Shown piece after piece: positions 1 through 7,053 of a stretch of 11,498 nt of DNA. Under the pieces are notes generated by a model, which was given only the letters and a program-made list of their open reading frames with translations, had not been told where the DNA came from and made no database searches. Origin of the DNA: Opitutia bacterium UBA4506. GTDB taxonomy: Bacteria; Verrucomicrobiota; Verrucomicrobiia; Opitutales; Puniceicoccaceae. Location of the stretch: the NCBI GenBank assembly GCA_002388665.1, contig DGMY01000070.1, positions 910 through 12,407 of the forward strand, in the 5' to 3' direction. Made by a program: the position numbers and the translations under genes. Within the stretch, counting starts at the first letter, position 1. Every line of letters begins with the position of its first letter.

Positions 1-250
1 CCGGATAAATCCGGGACTCCAACGGTTCCCACGGCATTTCGCTGGACCGTGGAATGCCGAAGGAGGAGGTTCGAATCACGAGGCGGAATGAAAGCTTGGC
101 CGCAAAGAGGCGCAGGAATTCGCAAAAGGGGGAGAAAATGGGAAAAGGGTGGGACCTCTAATGGAAGAATTCCCAGTGGAGAGGGGCGGTGACTGTCCGG
201 CACCAAGACCTTACGTGTGGTTGCGAAAACATGAATAATTGGACTCACCC

Positions 251-358
251 GAATGGTCCTTCCACTGTAATGTGGAGGATTCTTTCGGGCGGAAATCGGG
301 CTTTCCGACTGCGATTCGATGTCTCCGGAAGGCCATGCGAAGGAGCCCGTTTCCGGAG
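251..358. repeat. Cluster of three short hairpins
   Basis: Three inverted repeats follow one another. The first is an imperfect stem, 251-265 against 272-282, whose core TCCT-CCAC / GTGG-AGGA is interrupted by single-strand bulges. The second is a perfect 6-bp stem CGGAAA (290-295) / TTTCCG (302-307). The third is a perfect 8-bp stem CTCCGGAA (323-330) / TTCCGGAG (351-358) with a 20-nt loop. The density suggests a structured repeat element or RNA. No function can be assigned. Confidence 0.4.
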
Positions 359-469
359 AGGATAGGCGAAAGCCGCTTTTGCCAAAACTCGGAGAGGGTA
401 GGGGGGCGGGGTCCGATAGTGCGTAAAGCCTTCATTATGGGGCTGTTAACGAAGATTTAAATCGGAAGC

Positions 470-519
470 TGTCATTGAGGTAGAACTGCCCGGCAACGGG
501 CAGTTCTACCTCAATGACA
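470..519. repeat. Perfect 23-bp hairpin with GCAA tetraloop (REP-like)
   Basis: The arm at 470-492 is exactly complementary to 497-519, with a 4-nt loop GCAA (493-496), a GNRA-type tetraloop on the plus strand. The stem contains GGTAGAACTGCCCG, so a GTAG tetranucleotide lies inside it. Neither side carries a T-tract, which argues against an intrinsic terminator. Known REP palindromes mobilised by RAYT proteins often carry GTAG or GGAG at the base of the hairpin, and a RAYT remnant lies 1.3 kb away. Calling it REP-like is therefore an inference. A regulatory RNA hairpin or a transposon end are alternatives. Confidence 0.75.
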
Positions 520-653
520 TTGGCGAAAGTCGAACCCGGACATACGCGTTGTTCGCCTCGGTCTCGGCGGTCCTGACGGGATGATCTTTATCTTGTTTTT
601 GCCTCGTTCGGACCCGCTTTATCCGCCCGTGCGGTGAAAATTTACCCTATTCG

Positions 654-668
654 CCGCATTTTATGCGG
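654..668. promoter_or_regulatory. Small hairpin next to a possible fic promoter
   Basis: A 6-bp perfect inverted repeat, CCGCAT (654-659) / ATGCGG (663-668), has a 3-nt loop. A second inverted pair, TTACC (642-646) / GGTAA (667-671), overlaps it and could form an alternative fold. Directly downstream, TATAGT (673-678) could be a -10 box, but the matching -35 position (TTCGCC) is poor. An operator overlapping the promoter is possible; the evidence is weak. Confidence 0.25.
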
Positions 669-730
669 TAATTATAGTTGTGCTCGACGGCTTTGCTGGT
701 TTAATCTGTTTCATTCTTGAATAGATCATC

Positions 731-1915
731 ATGTGGATTCACGAGCGAGAGGAATGGCCGAACATTTTCTGGGATGCCGATGCGCTGGTTTCCCGGCTCG
801 CAGCGGTCCGCCATTGTCAGGGGCGCCTTCTGGGTCGAATGGAGGGTCTGGGATTTGATCTCAGGCAGGAGGCCAGCCTCAAAACCCTGACCAGCGACGT
901 CGTGAAGTCGTCGGCGATCGAAGGGGAGCATCTGGATACCGATGAGGTGCGTTCCTCGATTGCCCGGAGACTGGGAATGGATCGGGCCGGATTGGTTTCA
1001 TCGGGTCGTGATGTGGATGGAGTGGTGGAGATGATGCTCGATGCCACGCGCAACTTCGACAAACCCCTGACGGGAAACCGGCTGTTTGGCTGGCATGCGG
1101 CTTTATTTCCGACCGGTCGAAGTGGCATGCAGCGGATCGATGTGGGCAAGTGGCGTACCCGCGATGCGGGAGCGATGCAGGTGGTCTCCGGTCCCGTCGG
1201 GAGGGAGACGGTTCATTTTGAGGCACCGGAAGCGCATCGATTGGACCAGGAAATGGTGGCTTTTCTGGACTGGTTTGGCACGGAACCCAGCGAAGATCCC
1301 GTCCTCAGAGCGGGGATCGCTCATCTGTGGTTCGTAACGATTCACCCGTTCGAAGACGGAAACGGAAGGATTGCGAGAGCGATTGGCGATTTGGCATTGG
1401 CACGGGCCGACGGCACAGCGGATCGCTTCTACAGCCTATCTTCCCGGATCGAAGCGGAGCGCAACGATTATTATGCTCAGTTGGAGCGACAGCAAAAGGC
1501 TGCGGCCGATATCACGGGCTGGCTGGAATGGTTTTTGGGTTGTCTGGGCCGGGCCGTCGACGGAGCCGGGAAGGCCCTCGAACAGGTTCTTCTCAAGGCG
1601 CGTTTCTGGGAGAGCCTGCTGCAGCACGATCCGGTCAATGATCGGCAGCGGAGAATCCTCAACCGCATGCTGGACGACGATTTCCAGGGGCATATGAACA
1701 CCTCCAAATATGCAAAGATGGCGAAATGCTCTACGGATACCGCCTTGAGAGATATTCAGGATTTGAAAGAACGAGGAGTGCTCGTCCAGAACCCTGGGGG
1801 AGGGAGAAGCACCAGCTATCGACTGGCCGGATTCTTGGAGTTCGGAGGAGGTGGCGGAGCGTTGGTGCCGTTTGTTTCGTGGGAGAGCGGTGATCCAGGC
1901 GGGCAAGGCCTTTGA
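731..1915 (+). CDS. Fic family protein (DUF4172 + Fic domain + C-terminal winged helix), altered C-terminus
   Basis: Fic enzymes transfer AMP (less often another nucleotide group) from a nucleotide to a hydroxyl side chain of a target protein. Residues 1-80 match the DUF4172-type N-terminus. This part holds the class II autoinhibitory motif, SSAIEG at 60-65 (S/T-xxx-E-G). The catalytic motif HPFEDGNGRIARA is at 205-217, with His205 as base and Asp209/Asn211/Arg213 intact, so the enzyme should be active and self-inhibited. Residues about 300-366 look like a winged-helix DNA-binding domain ending in GGGRSTSYRLA, where relatives usually stop. The last ~24 residues (from about 371) are glycine-rich and unlike the family, because the frame runs into transposase DNA read out of frame. 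No Shine-Dalgarno precedes the ATG, but the start fits the family (MWIHE...WPNFxW). The target is unknown and no antitoxin partner is adjacent. Confidence 0.9.
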   Translation: MWIHEREEWPNIFWDADALVSRLAAVRHCQGRLLGRMEGLGFDLRQEASLKTLTSDVVKSSAIEGEHLDTDEVRSSIARRLGMDRAGLVSSGRDVDGVVEMMLDATRNFDKPLTGNRLFGWHAALFPTGRSGMQRIDVGKWRTRDAGAMQVVSGPVGRETVHFEAPEAHRLDQEMVAFLDWFGTEPSEDPVLRAGIAHLWFVTIHPFEDGNGRIARAIGDLALARADGTADRFYSLSSRIEAERNDYYAQLERQQKAAADITGWLEWFLGCLGRAVDGAGKALEQVLLKARFWESLLQHDPVNDRQRRILNRMLDDDFQGHMNTSKYAKMAKCSTDTALRDIQDLKERGVLVQNPGGGRSTSYRLAGFLEFGGGGGALVPFVSWESGDPGGQGL

Positions 1916-2027
1916 CGAGAGGAAGTATGCGCGGATCCGCAAGGATCCGGAGAAGGTGAAGGAATGCCGGGAGCGTTTGAAGGATCTGAGTTGGTTCATG
2001 CGCTGCCTGAGCGAATCGTTGGCCCGG
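1839..2027 (+). pseudogene. Remnant of a REP-associated tyrosine transposase (RAYT, Y1_Tnp-like)
   Basis: In the frame starting at 1839 about 63 codons read like the middle part of a RAYT/IS200-like transposase of the PVC type: SSEEVAERWCRLF, then ERKYARIRKDPEKVKECRERL, then DLSWFMRCLSESLAR. That last block normally precedes the NRE-TGRFWEGRFK segment, which is absent. There is no start codon context, and the catalytic HUH and tyrosine regions are missing, so it cannot be functional. It overlaps the 3' end of fic in a different frame and stops matching at about 2027, where TGGGTGTCC begins (2031). The frame stays open to 2366 but is then antisense to another gene. Identification is from recalled family sequence; I could not align it. 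Confidence 0.72.
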
Positions 2028-2060
2028 TCGTGGGTGTCCTTTATTTCGGTCTTTTACTGC

Positions 2061-2450
2061 TTAGGTGACCGCTTCGCCGTACCAATTGTAGAAAAAGACA
2101 ATCTTGCCATTCTTGTCCCATTTCAGTTGCAGGGCGTTCTCCATGGAGACGCCTCCGGCTCGGACCCGCACGACCAAGGCTGCGGCGTTCTCTCCTGCGT
2201 CGATCACCCGATCCGTGTAGGCGATTTCCATCTCCTGTATTCCGGTGAAGAAATCCTCATAGATCGCACGGATACCCGCGCGGTCGCATTCTTTCTTTGT
2301 CTTCCATGGGTTCTCTGGGTCGCCACCCGCTCCGTGAACCACATGATCAAACTGCTCGGCAAATAGATTGGAAACCGCCTCTGCGTCCCGGTTGCGAACT
2401 GCCGCGCCATAGGCTTCGATCCGTTGGTTGATTTCTTCTCTTGTGGACAT
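2061..2450 (-). CDS. SnoaL-like / NTF2-superfamily protein
   Basis: This is a 129-residue protein of the SnoaL-like fold, a cone-shaped alpha+beta barrel used by small isomerases, hydrolases and many uncharacterised proteins. The N-terminal helix INQRIEAYGAAVRNRDAEAVSNLFAE is typical of the family: two residues called R/N and D around 20-22 followed by 'LF'. After it come alternating strands, including ALVVRVRAG (about 91-99), and a final strand ALQLKWDKNGKIVFFYNWYGEAV (106-128). Full length for the family is 120-140 residues. An upstream in-frame ATG at 2645 would add 65 residues of low-complexity sequence with no homology, so the ATG at 2450 is preferred. No clear Shine-Dalgarno. It lies between transposase debris and the aldo/keto reductase and has no evident partner. 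The substrate is unknown. Confidence 0.78.
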   Translation of the reverse strand: MSTREEINQRIEAYGAAVRNRDAEAVSNLFAEQFDHVVHGAGGDPENPWKTKKECDRAGIRAIYEDFFTGIQEMEIAYTDRVIDAGENAAALVVRVRAGGVSMENALQLKWDKNGKIVFFYNWYGEAVT

Positions 2451-2549
2451 TGCGAAAGGGTAGAGACGAATCCCGCGGGAGAGCAAGAGCATCGGCGCAC
2501 TTCGGTCGAACCGTTTTGCCGCACCTCGCCAACCCCTAGGACTCCCAGA

Positions 2550-2566
2550 AGCCGTGTAAAACGGCT
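2550..2566. repeat. Short inverted repeat between SnoaL-like and AKR genes
   Basis: AGCCGT (2550-2555) and ACGGCT (2561-2566) form a perfect 6-bp stem with a 5-nt loop. It lies about 100 bp upstream of the SnoaL-like start and about 165 bp beyond the aldo/keto reductase stop. No T-tract follows on either strand, so it is not a standard terminator. It could be an operator. Confidence 0.3.
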
Positions 2567-2708
2567 GGCTTATCATTGTTATCGGGTATTGGTTCTTCTC
2601 GGTTTGCTTTAAGGGGAATGTTGCTGAGCCCTCCGGCCGATTCAATGGGAGATCAGATGGGGCTGGTGTCGTCTTGCGGGATGGTATCTTCGGGGTTTGA
2701 TTTCGGGG

Positions 2709-2737
2709 CGACTCTAGTAGGCGGGACGACTTTAGTA
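2709..2737. repeat. Imperfect 11-bp direct repeat overlapping the AKR stop
   Basis: CGACTCTAGTA (2709-2719) and CGACTTTAGTA (2727-2737) differ at one base and have a period of 18 bp. The second copy covers the stop codon and last codon of the aldo/keto reductase gene. It may be a chance duplication or the edge of a repeat element. Confidence 0.35.
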
Positions 2738-3718
2738 AGCTCCGCGGATGTGCTCGTGGACCTCGGCCGTGTAGAACTCGCGAATTTGTCGGTGAAGTTC
2801 TTCGGGCAACGCTTCCAAGTTGGACGCGGAGGCATTCCCATGGGCTTGGGAGGGGGAGCTGGCGCCGGGGATGATGGTGGAGACCGCTTCGTGGTCGAGG
2901 ATCCAGCGGAGGGCGAACTGAACCATCGACATATTTTCGGGGACGTAGGCTTTCAGTTCATCGGCGAGCTCAACCCCTTTTTCGAAGGGGAGCCCGGCGA
3001 AGGTTTCTCCGACATTAAATTGGGCTCCGTCGCGGTTGAAGTTGCGATGGTCGTCATCCCGGAAAGTGGTTGCCTGGGTGAACTTGCCGGTCAGCAATCC
3101 GCTGGCGAGCGGAAGGCGTACAATGATGCCGGTTCCGTTGGCCTGGGCCCCGGGGAAGAGTTCCGTGATCAGTTTTTGTCGGAAGCAGTTGAAGATGACC
3201 TGCAGGGAGAGAAGACCTTCCTGCTTCATGCAGAGGAGGCCTTCTTCCACGGTCTCGACGCTGGCACCGAAGTGGGCAATCAGACCCTCGGCTTGGAGTT
3301 TGCGAAGCCAGTCGAAGATCGCGCCGTCTTGGAGGACGTTGATCGGAACGCAGTGAAGCTGAAGGAGGTCGAGACGATCCACTCCCAGGCGGGAGAGGGA
3401 GCCTTGGACTGATTCGCGTAGACTCTTTTCTGAGTAGTTGTCGGGGAATACGGGACCCCGGCCAAACTTGGAGGCGATTCGGGGCTGAATCCCCTCGGCC
3501 TTGATAAACTCGCCGATCAGGGACTCACTGCGTCCGTCGCCGTAAACGTTGGCGGTGTCGAAGAAGGTCACACCCTGGTCGAAGGATTCGGAAAGAATGG
3601 CAAAGGCGGTCTCCCGGTCAATCGCGCTGCCCCAGTTCGCCCCGATTTGCCAACAGCCCATCCCGACTTCGCTGACTTCAAATCCCGATTCTCCCAGTAA
3701 ACGTTTCTTCATTTTCAT
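2732..3718 (-). CDS. Aldo/keto reductase
   Basis: A 328-residue (alpha/beta)8-barrel NADPH-dependent oxidoreductase of the AKR superfamily, which interconverts aldehydes or ketones (often sugars) and alcohols. The catalytic tetrad is present: Asp54 and Tyr59 in DTANVYG, Lys84 in ASKFG, and His122 in LLQLHC. The N-terminal GESGFEVSEVGMGCWQIG and the C-terminal FALRWILDHEAVSTIIPGASSP (cofactor-phosphate loop) fit the sugar-dehydrogenase-like branch. Length is normal and no signal peptide is seen. The start is the ATG at 3718; an ATG two codons later is equally possible. Upstream sequence on the coding strand is pyrimidine-rich with no Shine-Dalgarno. It lies 97 bp after the quinone oxidoreductase on the same strand, so it may be a distal member of the big operon or separately transcribed. 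The substrate is not predictable. Confidence 0.92.
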   Translation of the reverse strand: MKMKKRLLGESGFEVSEVGMGCWQIGANWGSAIDRETAFAILSESFDQGVTFFDTANVYGDGRSESLIGEFIKAEGIQPRIASKFGRGPVFPDNYSEKSLRESVQGSLSRLGVDRLDLLQLHCVPINVLQDGAIFDWLRKLQAEGLIAHFGASVETVEEGLLCMKQEGLLSLQVIFNCFRQKLITELFPGAQANGTGIIVRLPLASGLLTGKFTQATTFRDDDHRNFNRDGAQFNVGETFAGLPFEKGVELADELKAYVPENMSMVQFALRWILDHEAVSTIIPGASSPSQAHGNASASNLEALPEELHRQIREFYTAEVHEHIRGAY

Positions 3719-3815
3719 GGAAGGACCCTAGGAGGAGTTTTCGGATTTTGCCACCCGTTTGGGCATGTTTGGAGGTTGCGTTTCACCTCTAGTCGGCCTC
3801 CTCGGGATGAGAGAA

Positions 3816-4772
3816 CTACCTGAGCGTTAAGACGACTTTGCCTAAGTTTTTTTGTTGGATCAAAATATCGTGAGCGGCTTCTGCCTGCTCGATGGGTAGT
3901 GTTTCATTCAGTATCACTTTAATTTCTCCTGTGGAGAATTTCGCCCAGAACCGATCTTCAATAGCGGCTAATATCTGTGCTTTTACCTCCGAGGTTCGAC
4001 TCCGTAGAGTGCTGCCGATCAACTTGAGCCCTTTTCTGAAGTAGAGGTTCATATCGATTTCAGTCTTTGCTCCAGCGAGTGTGGCGATCACGATCCAGCG
4101 ACCCCCGTTTCTCATCTTCACAACGTTGGCTCCCATCGAGGCTCCGACCACACAATCCATGGCGATGTCGACGGGATTTGCGTCCATGATTGCACCCAGG
4201 TCGTCGGTCCTGCGATTGACTATGATGTCTGCGCCGAGTTGACGGACGAATTCTGCTTTCTCTGGAGAGCCCACCGTTGTCATGACTTGTGCGCCACTGG
4301 CTTTCGCGAGCTGAATCGCAGCCATTCCGAGTCCACTCGCGCCCGCTTGAATGAAGACTGTATCGCCAGCTTTCATTTCTGCTTCGAGACAGAGATTCAA
4401 ATACGAAGTCGCGAAGGCTTCGGGAATCGCAGCGGCCTCCGCCATTGAGAGGCCCTGGGGGACCGGCAAGACCATCTCCGCAGGAACGGCGATTTTCTCC
4501 GCGTAACCACCGCCGCCAAGGAGGGCACACACCGCATCACCGGGCTTCCAGCGACTGCCGCTCGGGGCTTCGAGAATCGTTCCCGCAACCTCAAGGCCCA
4601 TCCATTCCGGCCAGTCGGGAGGGGAGGGATAGTCGCCATTGCGCTGCATGAGATCCGCGCGATTCAAAGCGGCGGCATGCACCTCGATTATTACTTCGTT
4701 GGCCTTGGGCGTTGGGTCGGGAATCTCGCTCCAAACGAGTCGCTTGTTGGGGTCGATGAGCATTGCGTACAT
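3816..4772 (-). CDS. NAD(P)H-quinone oxidoreductase, PIG3/TP53I3-like (zinc-less MDR)
   Basis: A 318-residue medium-chain dehydrogenase/reductase. The PIG3-type signature LNRADLMQRNGDYPSPP spans about 36-52, and the nucleotide-binding loop AGASGLGMAAIQLA is at 143-156. Zinc-ligand cysteines and the structural zinc loop are lacking, as expected for the quinone-reductase branch, which reduces quinones or enones with NADPH. GGGGYAEKIAVP (86-97) and a C-terminal HDILIQQKNLGKVVLTL are also typical. AAGGA lies 11 nt before the ATG on the coding strand, which supports this start. The gap to the upstream oxidoreductase gene is 76 bp with no strong terminator, so read-through from the operon is plausible. 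It could help detoxify or recycle reactive carbonyl intermediates, but that is inference. Confidence 0.9.
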   Translation of the reverse strand: MYAMLIDPNKRLVWSEIPDPTPKANEVIIEVHAAALNRADLMQRNGDYPSPPDWPEWMGLEVAGTILEAPSGSRWKPGDAVCALLGGGGYAEKIAVPAEMVLPVPQGLSMAEAAAIPEAFATSYLNLCLEAEMKAGDTVFIQAGASGLGMAAIQLAKASGAQVMTTVGSPEKAEFVRQLGADIIVNRRTDDLGAIMDANPVDIAMDCVVGASMGANVVKMRNGGRWIVIATLAGAKTEIDMNLYFRKGLKLIGSTLRSRTSEVKAQILAAIEDRFWAKFSTGEIKVILNETLPIEQAEAAHDILIQQKNLGKVVLTLR

Positions 4773-4848
4773 AAGATCAGGTTTCCTTCTAGTTTTGTTT
4801 TGAGTGCAGCCTAGGAGAGAGTCCTGAGCCGGTTTATCTTGTTAATCA

Positions 4849-6012
4849 TTATCGGGAGGCGGAAAGAATCGGATGAACTCGATCCGATAGGGGAAACTGT
4901 GTTTCCTCTCGGCGAAGGTGCGCGGAGTAGACTCCGTAGATCATTTCCAAAGCCATTCTCGCGGTATGGACATTGGATATCGGCGTGCGGTCCTCCTCAA
5001 TCGCTCGGATCAGATCCCAAGCGGCGAAGCGGTTCGCCTCCAAAAACCATGGCGCTCGCGGCACATCCGGTTGTCCGCAGAGAGAGTAATCCAGGGGCTC
5101 CGCATTAGGGATTCTCCGATCTTCACTCAGTGGCACCTCGTCAAAGCCGGTGATCGTTTCCGGAAATCCAGTCTGACGGCTGAAGAGTAACGGCTGCCGC
5201 GCCCCGTCGTCGAAACGCAGTGAGAGCATACCTCCGGTTCCGATCACGCATAGGCCCATGAGTGGCGCGGGCGGATCGGGTTTGAGCAAGCCACGGCGAC
5301 TCTCGAAAATACCCCGCACACCATCGGGAAATGAGAAGGACGCGAAAACTTCGTCACCCAGCGCAGGACCGACGGGCTCTACAGTGTCTACTCGGTCGGA
5401 CCCGGTAGCCGGTCGTCCGTTTACGCGAACATCGGCCAGGACACTTGTCGGTGCCCCGAAGAAGAACGTCTGCAAGTCGAGGATGTGGGTGCCGAGTACG
5501 ATCAAGTCTTCGCCCCCGCCACGTTGATCGCACTTCCCGCGGCCAATGACGCTCAAAGGCCTCCCGATCTCGCCCGCCTCAATCATCCGTTTCATCGTGA
5601 GGAAGGCTTGGTCGTGCCGAGCTGGATGCGCTAGGGCGAGTTTGATGCCGGTCGACTCCACAATCTTTACCACTTGGTCAGCCTCTTCGAGCGAAGCCGT
5701 TAGCGGTTTTTCGCAATACAGGTGACAACCCTGATTCGCGATCAATCGTATCTGCTCCAGATGGTCGCCGGGGTGACGCGAGCAGAGCACCACGATGTCG
5801 GGTGACTCTTTTTCGAGCATGCTTTTTAGAGTGGGGTAGTGTCGCTTCGCTTGGGTCTGCGCGAGTTTCTTGGGTAGATCCTCGATGTTGGAATCTACGT
5901 GCGCGATGACCTCCACATCCGGTAGGCCGCGAAACGCCGAGTGGAGCCCGTGCAGGCCCAGCATCGGCTTCGAGCTATCCTGCACCACCGCAACTTTCCA
6001 GACATGGCTCAC
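4849..6012 (-). CDS. Gfo/Idh/MocA family oxidoreductase (third of the cluster)
   Basis: A 387-residue NAD(P)-dependent sugar or cyclitol dehydrogenase of the glucose-fructose oxidoreductase/inositol dehydrogenase superfamily, predicted cytosolic. The dinucleotide fold starts VAVVQDSS...LGLHGLHSAF, without the usual GxGxxG. It resembles the subgroup with a long first loop (GxSxxGYGHGLHTAF-like). The hallmark EKP is at 101-103 (Lys102 catalytic). AHPARH (128-133) and His176/Asp179 in LGTHILDLQ supply further active-site residues. The start is GTG at 6012 because no in-frame ATG fits and the GTG overlaps the preceding gene's TGA by 4 bp (GTGA), implying translational coupling. The nearest ATG (6005) is out of frame. 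It ends the compact part of the operon. The paired MDR gene suggests both act on the same compound. Confidence 0.9.
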   Translation of the reverse strand: MSHVWKVAVVQDSSKPMLGLHGLHSAFRGLPDVEVIAHVDSNIEDLPKKLAQTQAKRHYPTLKSMLEKESPDIVVLCSRHPGDHLEQIRLIANQGCHLYCEKPLTASLEEADQVVKIVESTGIKLALAHPARHDQAFLTMKRMIEAGEIGRPLSVIGRGKCDQRGGGEDLIVLGTHILDLQTFFFGAPTSVLADVRVNGRPATGSDRVDTVEPVGPALGDEVFASFSFPDGVRGIFESRRGLLKPDPPAPLMGLCVIGTGGMLSLRFDDGARQPLLFSRQTGFPETITGFDEVPLSEDRRIPNAEPLDYSLCGQPDVPRAPWFLEANRFAAWDLIRAIEEDRTPISNVHTARMALEMIYGVYSAHLRREETQFPLSDRVHPILSASR

Positions 6013-7028
6013 GTCAATTGCTTCCAGTCAAAGACCGCACCGACCGGGAAATCGTGGTGATGCTCGGCGAGGTCCCGGTAAACCGCAGGTGCTTCCATTG
6101 GCGAGTAAATGGCAGACAGGATTTTACCCATATCGAGTCGTCCGTCCGCCATAAACCGCATGACTGCCTGGGCGTCGTCCTTCCACGTCCATGAGTGGGG
6201 GCGCGATTCGAGCTTTGGGCGGGCGTTGGTGTGGGCGCCGATAATTTCGATGCCTGGGCGGTGCACCTGTTGGTAGTAATCGATCGCGGTGTCTGAAACG
6301 CGGGTACAGCCCAACAAAGAGATTCGACCGAACGGAGCCGCGAAGGCGAGTGCTTGCTGAAGAGCTACAGATTGGCCGGAGACTTCAATCGTTGCGTTGA
6401 CGCCTCCAGACGCCGCCGACTTAACCAACTCAACGTAGTCGTTCGCAGCGGGGTCAAAGGCGTAGTGTGCACCGAGGGCGAGCGCGGTCTCGCGGCGTTG
6501 CGCGCTCAAATCCGCGGCAATGACAGGTGAGCCACCGGCAATTCGGCACAAAGCCACGGAAAACAATCCCAGAATTCCCAAACCCACGACCGCCGCATTC
6601 TCGCCGATCTCCAGACGCGTCTTGCGGAGACCGTTGAGCGAGAAAGCCGCGATCACGGCGAAGACGGCATGTTCCGACAGGATACCTTCGTTTTCGATTT
6701 TTAGCAGATTTTCTTCCGCGATAAAATTATAGTTGGTATGTTGGCTGCCCCAGTGGGTGAGGACGCGGTCCCCAGGGCGAACTCCTTGGACACTCTCGCC
6801 GACTTTCTCCACGCGTCCCACGCCGCTATATCCGCTCGTCTTCGGGAAGCTGCCCGGTAATGTGTCGCCGAGATTCGGCAGGTCGAGCAGGCAGGCGCGT
6901 TCTGTGCCGGCGCTGATGGCGGAAATTTCGTTGGCTACGAGCACTTCGTGATCAGCTAGTGGACGCAAGTCGGATTCTTGGAGATCCGCCTTTCCTGCTT
7001 CGGTAAAGACAATGGTTTTTCGTTTCAT
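6009..7028 (-). CDS. Zinc-less MDR-family dehydrogenase (BchC-like/'bi-domain' oxidoreductase branch)
   Basis: A 339-residue medium-chain dehydrogenase related to the branch that includes bacteriochlorophyllide dehydrogenase BchC and the MDR half of bi-domain oxidoreductases. It carries AISAGTER (37-44) where classical alcohol dehydrogenases have a zinc-binding Cys. GYSGVG (66-71) replaces the usual GHE, and there is no four-cysteine structural zinc loop. The Rossmann motif GLGILG is at 149-154, followed by Asp173 (AADLS), which favours NAD(H). The open frame extends to a TTG at 7088, but that would overlap the SDR gene by 35 bp and adds residues outside the family. The ATG at 7028 begins MKRKTIVFTEAGKADL, the expected N-terminus, and leaves a 25-bp gap to the SDR stop. 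It overlaps the next gene by 4 bp. The substrate is unknown. Confidence 0.88.
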   Translation of the reverse strand: MKRKTIVFTEAGKADLQESDLRPLADHEVLVANEISAISAGTERACLLDLPNLGDTLPGSFPKTSGYSGVGRVEKVGESVQGVRPGDRVLTHWGSQHTNYNFIAEENLLKIENEGILSEHAVFAVIAAFSLNGLRKTRLEIGENAAVVGLGILGLFSVALCRIAGGSPVIAADLSAQRRETALALGAHYAFDPAANDYVELVKSAASGGVNATIEVSGQSVALQQALAFAAPFGRISLLGCTRVSDTAIDYYQQVHRPGIEIIGAHTNARPKLESRPHSWTWKDDAQAVMRFMADGRLDMGKILSAIYSPMEAPAVYRDLAEHHHDFPVGAVFDWKQLT

Positions 7029-7053
7029 TTTGGTGTATGCTTCAAAGCGAAGT

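Larger units (their letters stand above)
1..730. other. Non-coding, inverted-repeat-rich region upstream of fic
   Basis: I see no convincing gene in this stretch. Short open frames exist (211-435 minus, 239-460 plus) but they overlap each other antiparallel, match no family I know and lie over inverted repeats. Visible structures are a 6-bp inverted repeat at the left edge (1-14, CCGGAT/ATCCGG), CCACGG/CCGTGG at 29-34 and 47-52, several short hairpins at 251-358, a perfect 23-bp hairpin at 470-519 and a small hairpin at 654-668. The segment around 100-125 (GCCGCAAAGAGGCGCAGG) resembles intergenic boilerplate I associate with PVC genomes, but that is recollection rather than proof. Confidence 0.55.

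Noticed and set aside
68..77. GGTTCGAATC, a tRNA T-loop look-alike
   Set aside because: The flanking bases do not pair into a 5-bp T-stem, and no anticodon or acceptor arm is found upstream.
211..460. Overlapping small open frames on both strands (73-74 codons)
   Set aside because: They overlap antiparallel, sit on inverted repeats and show no recognisable domain or ribosome binding site.
731..1915. A Fic toxin-antitoxin (class I) pair
   Set aside because: The inhibitory motif is inside the same protein (residues 60-65), and no small antitoxin gene is adjacent.
1436..1999. 187-codon minus-strand open frame
   Set aside because: It is antisense to the Fic C-terminal half and the RAYT remnant, and has no domain resemblance.
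2451..2645. 65-residue N-terminal extension of the SnoaL-like protein
   Set aside because: It has no homology-like sequence; the ATG at 2450 gives the normal domain length.
2576..3412. 278-codon open frame on the plus strand
   Set aside because: It is the antisense shadow of the aldo/keto reductase, which has its full catalytic tetrad.
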